NCBI RefSeq assembly: GCF_005843885.1
Contig: NZ_CP040443.1
Coordinates: 868,001-932,000, forward strand
Reading direction: 5' to 3'
From: Escherichia sp. E4742
Lineage (GTDB): Bacteria; Pseudomonadota; Gammaproteobacteria; Enterobacterales; Enterobacteriaceae
Length of the DNA: 64,000 bases
Part shown: positions 44,797 through 54,774 of the stretch, in pieces
Layout of the letters: each line of letters starts with the position of its first letter
Numbering within the stretch: position 1 is the stretch's first letter
Notes under the pieces: model-generated
What the model saw: only the letters and a program-made list of their open reading frames with translations
Databases searched by the model: none
What the model was told of the DNA's origin: nothing
Program-made: the position numbers and the translations under genes

Positions 44797-45895
44797 TCAT
44801 AACCCTGCTTTCAAACTTGCTTCGATAAATTGATCCAGGCTGCCGTCCAGCACTGCCTGCGTGTTGCGGGTTTCTACCCCGGTGCGCAGATCTTTAATGC
44901 GGGAGTCATCAAGGACATAAGAACGAATCTGGCTGCCCCAGCCGATGTCGGACTTGGTGTCTTCCATCGCCTGTTTCTCGGCATTCTTCTTCTGCATCTC
45001 CAGTTCATAAAGCTTCGCTTTCATCTGCTTCATGGCCTGGTCTTTGTTCTTGTGCTGGGAACGGTCGTTCTGGCACTGGGTCACGATCCCGGTCGGGATG
45101 TGAGTAATACGCACCGCAGATTCGGTACGGTTAACGTGCTGGCCACCCGCGCCGGATGCACGATAGACGTCGATGCGCAGATCAGCCGGGTTGATTTCGA
45201 TATCGATATCATCATCAACTTCCGGGTAAACAAACGCGGAGCTGAACGACGTGTGGCGACGACCGCCGGAGTCAAACGGGCTCTTACGCACCAGGCGGTG
45301 AACGCCAGTTTCTGTGCGCAGCCAACCATAAGCATAATCGCCGGAAATCTTGATAGTCACGGATTTGATACCCGCCACTTCACCTTCCGACTCTTCAATA
45401 ATTTCTGTTTTGAAACCGCGCGATTCCGCCCAGCGCAGATACATACGCTCAAGCATGCTCGCCCAATCTTGCGCTTCCGTTCCGCCGGAACCAGCCTGGA
45501 TATCGAGATAGCAGTCGGCGCTGTCATATTCGCCAGAGAACATACGGCGGAATTCAAGCTGCGCCAGTTTTTCTTCCAGAACGTTGAGTTCCGCAACAGC
45601 TTCGTTAAAGGTTTCTTCGTCGTCAGCTTCTACAGCAAGCTCCAGCAGACCGGCAACATCTTCCAGCCCCTGTTTCATTTGGTCGAGGGTGTCGACAACG
45701 GCTTCAAGGGAGGAACGCTCTTTACCCAGCGCCTGCGCGCGTTCGGGTTCGTTCCAGACATCTGGCTGTTCCAGCTCAGCGTTTACTTCTTCCAGACGCT
45801 CTTTCTTGGCGTCATAGTCAAAGATACCCCCTAAGAACGTCGGAGCGTTCCGTGAGGTCCTGAATGCGATTATTTACCGGATTAATTTCAAACAT
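44797..45895 (-). CDS. prfB: Peptide chain release factor 2 with programmed +1 frameshift
   Basis: RF2 ends translation at UGA and UAA. Codons 1-25 run from ATG 45895 to CTT 45821-45823; an in-frame TGA (45818-45820) follows, and a +1 shift resumes at GAC 45819. The Shine-Dalgarno-like AGGGGG at 45827-45832 sits at the position that drives the shift, so RF2 shortage raises its own synthesis. The product is 365 residues with the stop-reading SPF at 205-207 and the catalytic GGQ at 250-252. Residue 246 is Ala (GCA), unlike the Thr of K-12, which lowers RF2 activity there. It lies between recJ and lysS. Confidence 0.98.
45811..45832 (-). promoter_or_regulatory. RF2 autoregulatory frameshift site
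   Basis: On the minus strand AGGGGG, a three-base spacer (TAT), CTT, TGA and C form the classical RF2 recoding signal. All parts are intact. Confidence 0.97.
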
Positions 45896-45935
45896 GGTCT
45901 GATTTCTTTTATTGAGCTAGTCAAAATGCGGTGAT

Positions 45936-45966
45936 AAGAGCGGGATTGTACCCAATCCACGCTCTT
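45936..45966. terminator. Hairpin between recJ and prfB
   Basis: AAGAGCG/CGCTCTT and GGATTG/CAATCC form nested stems around TACC. The T run follows on the plus strand. On the minus strand, in the direction of recJ to prfB, only TTATC follows, so it should allow read-through or process the mRNA. Confidence 0.55.
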
Positions 45967-45985
45967 TTTTATAGAGAAGATGACG

Positions 45986-47719
45986 CTAAATTGGCCAGAT
46001 ATTGTCGATGATAATTTGCAGGCTGCGGTTGCCGCGAAACTCGTTAATATCGAGCTTGTAAGCCAGTTGCACTTCGCGCACGCCGTTATCCGGCCAGAGG
46101 GCCGTATCAACGTTAAACGCAATACCATCCAGCAACGGGCCACCACCGACCGGTTCGACCATCACTTTCAGATGACGCTCGCCTACCAACCGCTGTTGCA
46201 GCAGGCGGAAATGGCCATCAAACAGTGGTTCCGGGAACATCTGCCCCCACGGGCCAGCATCACGTAGCAGCTGCGCCACTTCCATGGTCATCTCTTCAGC
46301 GCTTAACGGGCCGTCGGAGACGACTTCACCCTGTAATAATGCGGGGTCCAGCCACTCGGTAACCAGTTCGCCAAAGCGTTGCTGAAAAAGTTCGAATTTA
46401 TCCTCTTCCAGCGACAGGCCTGCCGCCATCGCATGGCCGCCAAACTTGAGCATCATGCCCGGATAGAGCGTGTCTAAGCGCTCCAGCGCATCGCGCATAT
46501 GCAGCCCCTGAATGGAGCGTCCAGAACCTTTTAACGTACCGTCTCCTGCTGGCGCAAAGGCAATAACCGGACGGTGAAAACGCTCTTTAATACGCGAAGC
46601 CAGAATACCGACAACCCCCTGATGCCATTCAGGATGATACATTGCCAGCCCGCCGGGCAGCGTGTCGCGACTTCGCTCCAGTTTCTCGCACAGAGTCAGC
46701 GCCTCAACCTGCATTCCCTGTTCAATCTCTTTGCGCGTCTGGTTTAGGGCGTCGAGTTCATTTGCCAGCACACGCGCTTCGCCGATGTTGTCGCACAGCA
46801 ACAGCGCTACTCCGACGGACATATCATCCAGTCGCCCGGCAGCATTGAGACGTGGCCCCAGCGCAAAACCTAAATCGCTGGCGGCGAGTTTTTGCGGATC
46901 GCGGTTTGCCACTTCCAGCAGAGCTTTAATCCCTGGGCGGCACTTCCCGGCGCGGATTCGGCTCATGCCCTGCCAGGTCAGGATACGGTTATTCGCATCC
47001 AGCGGCACCACGTCCGCCACCGTCCCGAGCGCCACCAGATCCAGCAATTCCGCCAGATTAGGGATTGCAATGCCACGGTCATCAAACCAGCCCTGATCGC
47101 GCAAAAAGGTGCGCAGCGCCAGCATCAGATAAAATGCGACGCCTACGCCTGCCAATGACTTCGATGGAAAGTCGCAGTCACGCAAGTTAGGGTTAATAAT
47201 GGCTTCCGCCGCGGGTAACGTATCGCCCGGCAAATGGTGATCGGTAACAATAACCGGAATGCCCAGCGTGCGAGCGTGTTCAACGCCCGCGTGAGAGGAA
47301 ATGCCGTTATCCACCGTCACAATCAACTGCGCGCCACGGGCATGCGCCTGCTCAACCACTTCCGGACTTAAGCCATAACCGTCTTCAAAACGGTTCGGCA
47401 CCAGGAAGTCGATGTTGGCGCAGCCAAGCGAACGCATCGCCAGCACGCTAAGGGCTGTACTGGTGGCGCCATCGGCGTCGAAATCTCCGACCACAATTAT
47501 CCGCGTTCCTTCGCGAAAAGCGTTGTAAAGGATCTCAACGGCCTTTTCGACGCCGCTCAGTTGCTGCCAGGGCAGCATCCCTTTAACACCGCGTTCCAGT
47601 TCCTGCGCGCTACGCACGCCCCGGCTGGCGTATAAACGACGCAGCAAGGGCGGCAGATCAGCGGGCAGGTCTGCCGTTTCATCGATTTCACGGCGACGAA
47701 GTTTTATCTGTTGTTTCAC
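45986..47719 (-). CDS. recJ: Single-strand 5'-3' exonuclease RecJ
   Basis: A 577-residue DHH-family nuclease for RecFOR recombination and mismatch repair. Metal motifs: VVGDFDADG (Asp81, Asp83), DNG (Asp137) and DHH (160-162); the DHHA1 half has GGHAMAAG. The start is GTG at 47719 with almost no ribosome-binding site and only five bases after the dsbC stop, as known for K-12, so synthesis is low and depends on dsbC translation. It is the third gene of xerD-dsbC-recJ. Confidence 0.97.
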   Translation of the reverse strand: MKQQIKLRRREIDETADLPADLPPLLRRLYASRGVRSAQELERGVKGMLPWQQLSGVEKAVEILYNAFREGTRIIVVGDFDADGATSTALSVLAMRSLGCANIDFLVPNRFEDGYGLSPEVVEQAHARGAQLIVTVDNGISSHAGVEHARTLGIPVIVTDHHLPGDTLPAAEAIINPNLRDCDFPSKSLAGVGVAFYLMLALRTFLRDQGWFDDRGIAIPNLAELLDLVALGTVADVVPLDANNRILTWQGMSRIRAGKCRPGIKALLEVANRDPQKLAASDLGFALGPRLNAAGRLDDMSVGVALLLCDNIGEARVLANELDALNQTRKEIEQGMQVEALTLCEKLERSRDTLPGGLAMYHPEWHQGVVGILASRIKERFHRPVIAFAPAGDGTLKGSGRSIQGLHMRDALERLDTLYPGMMLKFGGHAMAAGLSLEEDKFELFQQRFGELVTEWLDPALLQGEVVSDGPLSAEEMTMEVAQLLRDAGPWGQMFPEPLFDGHFRLLQQRLVGERHLKVMVEPVGGGPLLDGIAFNVDTALWPDNGVREVQLAYKLDINEFRGNRSLQIIIDNIWPI

Positions 47720-47724
47720 GCGAA

Positions 47725-48435
47725 TTATTTACCGCTGGTCATTTTCTGGTGTTCGTCGAGGAATTCTTTCATGTCTTTCGGCGGCTGGTAGCCCGGCACC
47801 AGGGTACCGTTGCTCAGCACAATCGCCGGAGTACCGCTGACGCCAAGCTGGACGCCAAGCGCGTAATGGTTGGCAATATCCACGTCGCAACTGGCTGGCG
47901 CGACGCTTTTACCCGCCATCACATCATCAAACGCTTTGTTTTTATCTTTCGCACACCAGATGGCTTTCATTTGTTGCTCAGCCTGGCTCTCCAACCCCTG
48001 GCGCGGGAAAGCGAGATAACGCACGGTGATCCCCAGCGCGTTGTAGTCTGCCATCTGCTCATGCAGCTTGTGGCAGTAGCCACAAGTAATATCGGTGAAC
48101 ACGGTGATGACGTGTTTTTCCTGCGGCGCTTTATAAACAATCATATCTTTTTCAAGCGCGTTTAGTTGCTTTAACAGCATCTTATTGGTGACATTGACCG
48201 GAGCTGTGCCGCTAACGTCATACATTGGACCCTGAATGATATGTTTACCATCATCGGTGATGTACAACACACCGCTGTTAGTCAGAACTGTCTTCATGCC
48301 AGCCACAGGCGCGGGCTGAATATCGCTGCTTTTGATGCCCATTTTGGCTAACGTTTGTTGAATTGCCGCGTCATCCGCCTGAACAAAGCCTGAAAACGCC
48401 GCCAACAAAGTAAACAACATAAAACCTTTCTTCAT
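47725..48435 (-). CDS. dsbC: Periplasmic disulphide isomerase DsbC
   Basis: A 236-residue precursor. The signal peptide ends after VQA (residue 20). The N-terminal dimerisation domain is followed by a thioredoxin fold with the active site CGYC (ITCGYCHKLHE). A second, structural cysteine pair (IWCAKDK and PASCDVD) is also present. DsbC reshuffles wrong disulphides and is kept reduced by DsbD. It lies 24 bases after xerD and 5 before recJ on the same strand. Confidence 0.98.
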   Translation of the reverse strand: MKKGFMLFTLLAAFSGFVQADDAAIQQTLAKMGIKSSDIQPAPVAGMKTVLTNSGVLYITDDGKHIIQGPMYDVSGTAPVNVTNKMLLKQLNALEKDMIVYKAPQEKHVITVFTDITCGYCHKLHEQMADYNALGITVRYLAFPRQGLESQAEQQMKAIWCAKDKNKAFDDVMAGKSVAPASCDVDIANHYALGVQLGVSGTPAIVLSNGTLVPGYQPPKDMKEFLDEHQKMTSGK

Positions 48436-48459
48436 AAATCTTCCCGTTCTTTTCAGACA

Positions 48460-49356
48460 TCACGCCCGTGGGTGATGCTGTTGATGAAGTTGCCGCAGAC
48501 GCTCGGTAGCGACATGCGTATAAATTTGCGTGGTGGAGAGATCGCTATGGCCCAACAACATCTGCACCACGCGTAAGTCCGCACCATGATTTAACAAATG
48601 AGTGGCAAAGGCATGACGCAACACATGCGGTGACAGCTTTTCGCTATCGATACCCGCCAGCACGGCATAATGTTTAATGCGGTGCCAAAAGGTCTGGCGC
48701 GTCATCTGCTGAGCGCGCTGGCTGGGAAACAGTACGTCAATTGACACACCGTTTAGCAACCACGGTCGCCCGTGTTCCAGATAGTTTTCCAGCCAGTAGA
48801 CTGCCTCTTCACCTAACGGCACCAGGCGTTCTTTGTTGCCTTTACCAATTACCCGCACCACACCCTGGCGCAGACTAATGTCGCTCATTGTCAGCCCAAC
48901 CAGTTCCGAGACACGCAACCCGGTAGCATACAGCACTTCGAGCATGGCTTTATCGCGAAGCTCCAGAGGCTGATCGACTAAAGGTGCCTGTAATAATCTT
49001 TCAACCTGCGCTTCGCTTAAATCTTTCGGCAAACGCTGGGGCAATTTCGGCGAAGCCAGATGCGCACTGGGATCGTCTTCACGAAATTTTTCGCGATAAA
49101 GATACTGGAACAATCGGCGCACTGCACTCAGCAAACGAGCTGAACTGGTGGCTTTATACCCGCCCTCCAGCCGTTCTGCCAGTAATGCCTGCAAATCGTC
49201 ACTTTGCGCCGTTGCCAGCGTCAGCCCACGATGATGCAACCACTCCACCATCATTGACAGATCGCGACGGTATGCGTTCAACGTATTTTCGGCGAGATTT
49301 TTTTCCAGCCACAGGGCATCCAGAAACTGCTCGATGCGTGCCAGATCTTGTTTCAC
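48460..49356 (-). CDS. xerD: Site-specific tyrosine recombinase XerD
   Basis: A 298-residue recombinase that with XerC resolves chromosome dimers at dif under FtsK control. The SAM-like N-terminal core-binding domain (1-110) is followed by the catalytic domain with Arg148 (YATGLRVSELVG), HVLRHAFATHLL (His244, Arg247), LLGHSDLSTTQIYTHV (His270, Tyr279). The start is GTG at 49356. It is the housekeeping copy; no phage or island surrounds it. First gene of the xerD-dsbC-recJ-prfB-lysS run. Confidence 0.98.
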   Translation of the reverse strand: MKQDLARIEQFLDALWLEKNLAENTLNAYRRDLSMMVEWLHHRGLTLATAQSDDLQALLAERLEGGYKATSSARLLSAVRRLFQYLYREKFREDDPSAHLASPKLPQRLPKDLSEAQVERLLQAPLVDQPLELRDKAMLEVLYATGLRVSELVGLTMSDISLRQGVVRVIGKGNKERLVPLGEEAVYWLENYLEHGRPWLLNGVSIDVLFPSQRAQQMTRQTFWHRIKHYAVLAGIDSEKLSPHVLRHAFATHLLNHGADLRVVQMLLGHSDLSTTQIYTHVATERLRQLHQQHHPRA

Positions 49357-49467
49357 TTGCGCCCCTTATCGTTACTCGTTTGATCCATTATGCCTTATTG
49401 TGCCGTGACTAAAGCGATTCTGATACACTAGCCGCAAAAGCCACAGCAGAATCGAGAAGCTTACGTT

Positions 49468-49989
49468 ATGAATATGGGTCTTTTTTACGGTTCCAGCACC
49501 TGTTACACCGAAATGGCGGCGGAAAAAATCCGCGATATTATCGGCCCAGAACTGGTGACCTTACATAACCTCAAGGACGACTCCCCGAAATTAATGGAGC
49601 AGTACGATGTGCTCATTCTGGGTATCCCGACCTGGGATTTTGGCGAAATCCAGGAAGACTGGGAAGCCGTCTGGGATCAGCTCGACGACCTGAACCTCGA
49701 AGGTAAAATTGTTGCGTTATATGGGCTTGGCGATCAGCTGGGATACGGCGAGTGGTTCCTTGATGCGCTCGGCATGCTGCATGACAAACTCTCGACTAAA
49801 GGCGTGAAGTTCGTCGGCTACTGGCCAACGGAAGGATATGAGTTTACCAGCCCGAAACCGGTGATTGCTGACGGACAGCTGTTCGTGGGTCTGGCGCTGG
49901 ATGAAACTAACCAGTATGACCTTAGCGACGAGCGTATTCAGAGCTGGTGTGAGCAAATCCTTAACGAAATGGCAGAGTATTACGCCTGA
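49468..49989 (+). CDS. fldB: Flavodoxin 2
   Basis: A 173-residue FMN electron carrier. The phosphate loop is FYGSSTCYTEMAA (6-18), and the isoalloxazine loops include GIPTWDFGEIQEDWE and GLGDQLGYGEWF. FldB is induced by oxidative stress through SoxS in E. coli; TACACT at about 49424 may be its -10 box. It is divergent from xerD and convergent with cptA. Confidence 0.97.
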   Translation: MNMGLFYGSSTCYTEMAAEKIRDIIGPELVTLHNLKDDSPKLMEQYDVLILGIPTWDFGEIQEDWEAVWDQLDDLNLEGKIVALYGLGDQLGYGEWFLDALGMLHDKLSTKGVKFVGYWPTEGYEFTSPKPVIADGQLFVGLALDETNQYDLSDERIQSWCEQILNEMAEYYA

Positions 49990-49995
49990 TGTGAC

Positions 49996-50025
49996 TGACG
50001 GCTTTGCGCATTAGCGTTGCCGTCA
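49996..50025. terminator. Hairpin between fldB and cptA
   Basis: TGACGGC and GCCGTCA pair across a 16-base loop in the 39-base gap between convergent genes, with ATATTTA after it. Confidence 0.6.
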
Positions 50026-50028
50026 TAT

Positions 50029-50436
50029 TTACCTTTGCGTCTCTTGTTGCAACAAAATTCGCCGTAAATCCCGCCATTCGGCTTCGTCCATGCTGTCGGC
50101 TGCCAGCCATAAATGTTGCCGTTTACCGCTGTCAGAACGTAAACGCAGCATCATGCCGCTTTTAATCATCCACGGCGCTTTGACGATGCTCCACTCCTGC
50201 CCTTGCCAACGCAAACGCCCGTCCATCAACAGGCGAATCTCCCCCTGGCGAGCATTAATACGCCGCTGGCTGCGAACGCAATCAAACACCACCAGCGAAA
50301 GCAACACCATCCATAACGGGGTGTAACTGAGCGGCCAGGGCATGAGTAAAATAATAGCGGCAACCAACCCATGAATCAGCAAGGAAAGCCACTGTGCGCG
50401 CCAGGAGACGCGCAGATCAGATTGCCACAGGACCAC
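50029..50436 (-). CDS. cptA: Inner-membrane protein CptA (YgfX)
   Basis: A 135-residue inner-membrane protein with two close hydrophobic helices near residues 15-50 (LSLLIHGLVAAIILL and TPLWMVLLSLVVF) and a soluble C-terminal part. The start is GTG at 50436, overlapping sdhE by 20 bases. It has been reported as the toxin-like partner of SdhE/YgfY acting on FtsZ and MreB, although SdhE's main role is flavinylation. The toxin role is debated; the tight overlap is certain. Confidence 0.9.
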   Translation of the reverse strand: MVLWQSDLRVSWRAQWLSLLIHGLVAAIILLMPWPLSYTPLWMVLLSLVVFDCVRSQRRINARQGEIRLLMDGRLRWQGQEWSIVKAPWMIKSGMMLRLRSDSGKRQHLWLAADSMDEAEWRDLRRILLQQETQR

Positions 50437-50683
50437 GTTCCCGGTTCCGTGTCTGGATGAGTCGGACCATCATTTCCAGTTCTGCATCGGCCGGTTTACC
50501 GTGATTCATCAGCCAGTTGAACAGGTCCGGGTCGTCGCATTCCAGCAGACGAATAAAGATGCGTTTTTCGTCATCACTTAAGCTGTCGTACTCATGTTCG
50601 AAAAACGGCATGATTGAAATATCGAGTTCGCGCATACCACGGCGGCATGCCCAATGAATGCGGGCTTTGTTGTTAATGTCCAT
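50417..50683 (-). CDS. sdhE: FAD assembly factor SdhE
   Basis: An 88-residue, five-helix protein that promotes covalent attachment of FAD to succinate dehydrogenase and fumarate reductase. The conserved RGMRE motif is at 15-19. It overlaps cptA and is divergent from ygfZ. Also known as ygfY/cptB, once described as antitoxin to CptA. Confidence 0.95.
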   Translation of the reverse strand: MDINNKARIHWACRRGMRELDISIMPFFEHEYDSLSDDEKRIFIRLLECDDPDLFNWLMNHGKPADAELEMMVRLIQTRNRERGPVAI

Positions 50684-50934
50684 CTTCTTCCTGTCTCACG
50701 AAAATCCAGTACCTGGCTATTGTAACGTGTTTTTCGACTTCTTTTGCGGGAATATCGGTAAACACAATCGCGATCGCGAAATTAATCCGCAACAATTCAA
50801 TGGCTTCATTTTTTTGGATGTCGCCTCGCAAAGCATATCAGAAGGCACAGATCGCGTAGTGAAAGCACTTGCATTGCCTCATAGCTCTTTTACCATTAGT
50901 CATTAATACGCCGTTTGTTACACAGGACTCCATT

Positions 50935-51915
50935 ATGGCTTTTACACCTTTTCCTCCCCGTCAGCCTACGGCTTCTGCCCGTTTACCACTGACGCTAATG
51001 ACGCTTGATGACTGGGCGCTTGCCACCATTACTGGCGCGGACAGCGAAAAATATATGCAGGGTCAGGTGACAGCAGACGTCAGCCAAATGACAGAAGACC
51101 AGCATTTGCTCGCCGCGCATTGCGACGCCAAAGGTAAAATGTGGAGCAATTTGCGTCTGTTCCGCGATGGCGACGGCTTTGCATGGATTGAACGCCGCAG
51201 CGTGCGTGATTCGCAGCTGACTGAACTGAAAAAATATGCGGTGTTTTCTAAAGTGACTATCGTGCCAGACGATGAACGTGTGCTGCTCGGTGTTGCCGGT
51301 TTTCAGGCACGCGCCGCGCTGGAAAATCTCTTCAGAGAAATGCCTTCGAAGGAAAAACAGGTAGTCAGAGAAGGTGCGACCACACTGCTATGGTTTGAAC
51401 ATCCGGCAGAACGTTTTCTGATCGTAACCGATGAAGCTACCGCTAATACTTTGACCGATAAACTGCGCGGTGAAGCGGAACTGAACAATAGCCAACAGTG
51501 GCTGGCATTAAACATTGAAGCGGGTTTCCCGGTAATTGATGCCGCCAACAGCGGGCAGTTTATCCCGCAGGCAACTAACCTTCAGGCGCTCGGCGGTATC
51601 AGTTTTAAGAAAGGCTGCTATACCGGGCAAGAGATGGTGGCACGAGCTAAGTTCCGCGGAGCCAACAAACGCGCGCTCTGGTTGCTGGCGGGTAGCGCCA
51701 GCCGTTTGCCGGAAGCTGGTGAAGACTTAGAGCTGAAAATGGGCGAAAACTGGCGTCGTACCGGTACGGTGCTGGCTGCGGTAAAACTGGAAGATGGTCA
51801 GGTAATGGTTCAGGTCGTCATGAATAACGATATGGAACCGGACAGCATCTTCCGCGTTCGTGATGATGCGAATACATTGTGTATTGAGCCGCTGCCGTAT
51901 TCGCTGGAAGAGTAA
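50935..51915 (+). CDS. ygfZ: Folate-dependent Fe-S repair protein YgfZ
   Basis: A 326-residue relative of the glycine-cleavage T protein that uses tetrahydrofolate and supports Fe-S enzymes such as MiaB under oxidative stress. The signature KGCYTGQEMVAR contains the essential Cys228. Start ATG 50935 gives the standard N-terminus (MAFTPFPPRQ); a longer in-frame start adds 22 unsupported residues. Followed by a REP cluster. Confidence 0.96.
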   Translation: MAFTPFPPRQPTASARLPLTLMTLDDWALATITGADSEKYMQGQVTADVSQMTEDQHLLAAHCDAKGKMWSNLRLFRDGDGFAWIERRSVRDSQLTELKKYAVFSKVTIVPDDERVLLGVAGFQARAALENLFREMPSKEKQVVREGATTLLWFEHPAERFLIVTDEATANTLTDKLRGEAELNNSQQWLALNIEAGFPVIDAANSGQFIPQATNLQALGGISFKKGCYTGQEMVARAKFRGANKRALWLLAGSASRLPEAGEDLELKMGENWRRTGTVLAAVKLEDGQVMVQVVMNNDMEPDSIFRVRDDANTLCIEPLPYSLEE

Positions 51916-51925
51916 ATCTCTGTAT

Positions 51926-52083
51926 CGCATCAGGCATCTTTCGCCTGATGCGACGCTGGCGCGTCTTATCAGGCCTGGGATTTGGTGCCTTTTTCACAAA
52001 TGGAAAGCGGCCCGTAGGCCGGATAAGGCGTTCACGCCGCATCCGGCAGTTGTGCTCCGATGCCTGAATGTGTCTTTTCAGGC
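51926..52083. repeat. REP/BIME cluster between ygfZ and yqfA
   Basis: CGCATCAGGC/GCCTGATGCG at 51926-51952, a half unit GCGTCTTATCAGGCC at 51961-51975, and a full REP unit GTAGGCCGGATAAGGCG...GCATCCGGC at 52014-52047. A final stem GCCTGAA/TTCAGGC at 52062-52083 may end yqfA transcription. Alternating orientations make this a bacterial interspersed mosaic element. Confidence 0.85.
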
Positions 52084-52100
52084 CGACAAAGGCACAGCCA

Positions 52101-52763
<663 letters not shown>

Positions 52764-52923
52764 TTACTCCGGAGAAACGTACACATTCGTGTATACCTCT
52801 CCAGCGTAACTGAGAATAGTTCCAGTGAACACCTGTTAGCTAAAATAAATTCCGATTTGAGACTAATCTCCTAAAAATCATGAAATTAAATGCGAAATTT
52901 CAACTAACAGGCGTAAGTTCAAT

Positions 52924-53235
52924 TTAAAGACATTTAAATTCAATCACATAAAATTGTGATTGACCGGGATAGATGTCGGCAATGACCTTTTTCAGTTCAG
53001 CCAGGGTCATATTTTCCTGTTGTGCATGTTTTTCTGTGAGAGTATCCAGCGTCACCGTTGAGGTTGCAGTGACTTCAATGGTGCAAAAATAGCCGTCATC
53101 TTCAAAGCGCCCGACGCGAAGCACATCGCCAGCTTTAAAGTGCGATTCAGACTCGTCACGGATAGTGATGGTTTTACGCCCAGCCAGAATGTCATCCTGG
53201 AATCGTTGAAAAAAAGTGATGTTGTTTGGCTGCAT
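52924..53235 (-). CDS. yqfB: N4-acetylcytidine amidohydrolase YqfB (ASCH domain)
   Basis: A 103-residue monomeric ASCH-domain protein. The residues reported for catalysis, Lys21 and Thr24, are present in AGRKTITIRDESES, with a glutamate near 74 in LTEKHAQQENMTL. The E. coli enzyme hydrolyses N4-acetylcytidine and similar N4-acyl nucleosides. It is divergent from bglA with 38 bases between the starts. Confidence 0.92.
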   Translation of the reverse strand: MQPNNITFFQRFQDDILAGRKTITIRDESESHFKAGDVLRVGRFEDDGYFCTIEVTATSTVTLDTLTEKHAQQENMTLAELKKVIADIYPGQSQFYVIEFKCL

Positions 53236-53273
53236 GGTACTATTTCCTGTAAGAATTGACTCATCTGGAGCCT

Positions 53274-54713
53274 ATGATAGTGAAAAAACTCACCTTACCG
53301 AAAGATTTCTTATGGGGCGGCGCAGTTGCCGCTCATCAGGTCGAAGGCGGCTGGAACAAAGGCGGCAAAGGGCCAAGTATTTGTGACGTACTGACCGGCG
53401 GTGCACACGGCGTGCCACGCGAAATCACCAAAGAAGTCTTGCCGGGCAAATACTATCCAAACCATGAAGCGGTAGATTTTTACGGTCGCTACAAGGAAGA
53501 CATCAAGCTATTTGCCGAAATGGGCTTCAAATGTTTTCGTACTTCCATCGCCTGGACGCGCATTTTCCCGAAAGGCGATGAAGCTCAGCCAAACGAAGAA
53601 GGGCTGAAGTTTTACGACGATATGTTCGATGAACTGCTGAAATACAATATCGAACCGGTGATCACCCTCTCCCACTTTGAAATGCCATTACATCTGGTGC
53701 AGCAATACGGTAGCTGGACCAACCGTAAAGTGGTTGATTTCTTTGTCCGTTTCGCAGAAGTGGTATTTGAACGCTATAAGCATAAAGTCAAATACTGGAT
53801 GACCTTCAACGAAATTAACAACCAGCGTAACTGGCGCGCGCCGCTGTTCGGTTACTGCTGCTCTGGCGTGGTTTATACCGAGCATGAAAACCCGGAAGAG
53901 ACGATGTATCAGGTGCTACATCACCAGTTTGTCGCCAGCGCCCTGGCGGTGAAAGCCGCGCATCGCATCAACCCGGAGATGAAAGTCGGTTGTATGCTGG
54001 CGATGGTGCCGCTCTATCCTTACTCCTGTAACCCGGACGATGTGATGTTTGCCCAGGAGTCGATGCGCGAACGCTACGTCTTTACCGATGTGCAGTTGCG
54101 TGGCTATTACCCGTCCTATGTGTTGAACGAGTGGGAACGTCGCGGATTTAACATCAAAATGGAAGACGGCGATCTGGATGTGCTGCGCGAAGGCACCTGC
54201 GATTATCTTGGTTTCAGCTATTACATGACCAACGCAGTGAAGGCCGAAGGCGGCACCGGCGATGCCATCTCTGGTTTTGAAGGCAGCGTACCAAACCCGT
54301 ATGTTAAAGCATCTGACTGGGGCTGGCAGATTGATCCTGTGGGTCTGCGTTACGCGCTATGCGAATTGTATGAGCGTTACCAGAAGCCGCTGTTTATTGT
54401 CGAAAACGGTTTTGGCGCTTACGACAAAGTGGAAGAAGACGGCAGCATCAACGACGACTACCGCATTGACTACCTGCGCGCCCATATTGAAGAGATGAAA
54501 AAAGCGGTGACTTACGATGGCGTAGATCTGATGGGCTACACGCCGTGGGGCTGCATCGACTGTGTGTCGTTCACCACCGGGCAGTACAGCAAACGCTACG
54601 GCTTTATCTATGTGAATAAACATGACGACGGTACTGGCGATATGTCGCGCTCCCGTAAAAAGAGCTTTAACTGGTACAAAGAGGTGATTGCCAGCAACGG
54701 CGAGAAACTTTGA
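53274..54713 (+). CDS. bglA: 6-phospho-beta-glucosidase BglA
   Basis: A 479-residue glycoside hydrolase family 1 enzyme that cleaves phosphorylated beta-glucosides such as 6-phospho-arbutin and 6-phospho-cellobiose. The acid/base is Glu180 in TFNEIN and the nucleophile Glu377 in IVENGFG. Start ATG 53274 gives MIVKKLTLPKDF; an in-frame start six codons upstream lies too close to the yqfB promoter side. No phosphotransferase gene is linked. Confidence 0.97.
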   Translation: MIVKKLTLPKDFLWGGAVAAHQVEGGWNKGGKGPSICDVLTGGAHGVPREITKEVLPGKYYPNHEAVDFYGRYKEDIKLFAEMGFKCFRTSIAWTRIFPKGDEAQPNEEGLKFYDDMFDELLKYNIEPVITLSHFEMPLHLVQQYGSWTNRKVVDFFVRFAEVVFERYKHKVKYWMTFNEINNQRNWRAPLFGYCCSGVVYTEHENPEETMYQVLHHQFVASALAVKAAHRINPEMKVGCMLAMVPLYPYSCNPDDVMFAQESMRERYVFTDVQLRGYYPSYVLNEWERRGFNIKMEDGDLDVLREGTCDYLGFSYYMTNAVKAEGGTGDAISGFEGSVPNPYVKASDWGWQIDPVGLRYALCELYERYQKPLFIVENGFGAYDKVEEDGSINDDYRIDYLRAHIEEMKKAVTYDGVDLMGYTPWGCIDCVSFTTGQYSKRYGFIYVNKHDDGTGDMSRSRKKSFNWYKEVIASNGEKL

Positions 54714-54727
54714 TTAGCTGATGTGCC

Positions 54728-54754
54728 GGATGCAACGTAATTGGCGTTGCATCC
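54728..54754. terminator. Terminator between bglA and ygfF
   Basis: GGATGCAACG and CGTTGCATCC form a perfect 10-pair stem around TAATTGG between convergent genes. Confidence 0.72.
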
Positions 54755-54774
54755 GCCCAGATAACTTTCCCATC

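Noticed and set aside
43318..44802. 494-codon plus-strand frame opposite lysS
   Set aside because: It mirrors the strongly conserved LysS frame, has no ribosome-binding site and no recognisable motif. Long antisense frames are common opposite genes with biased codons.
44830..45834. 334-codon plus-strand frame opposite prfB
   Set aside because: Shadow of RF2 coding sequence; no family motif.
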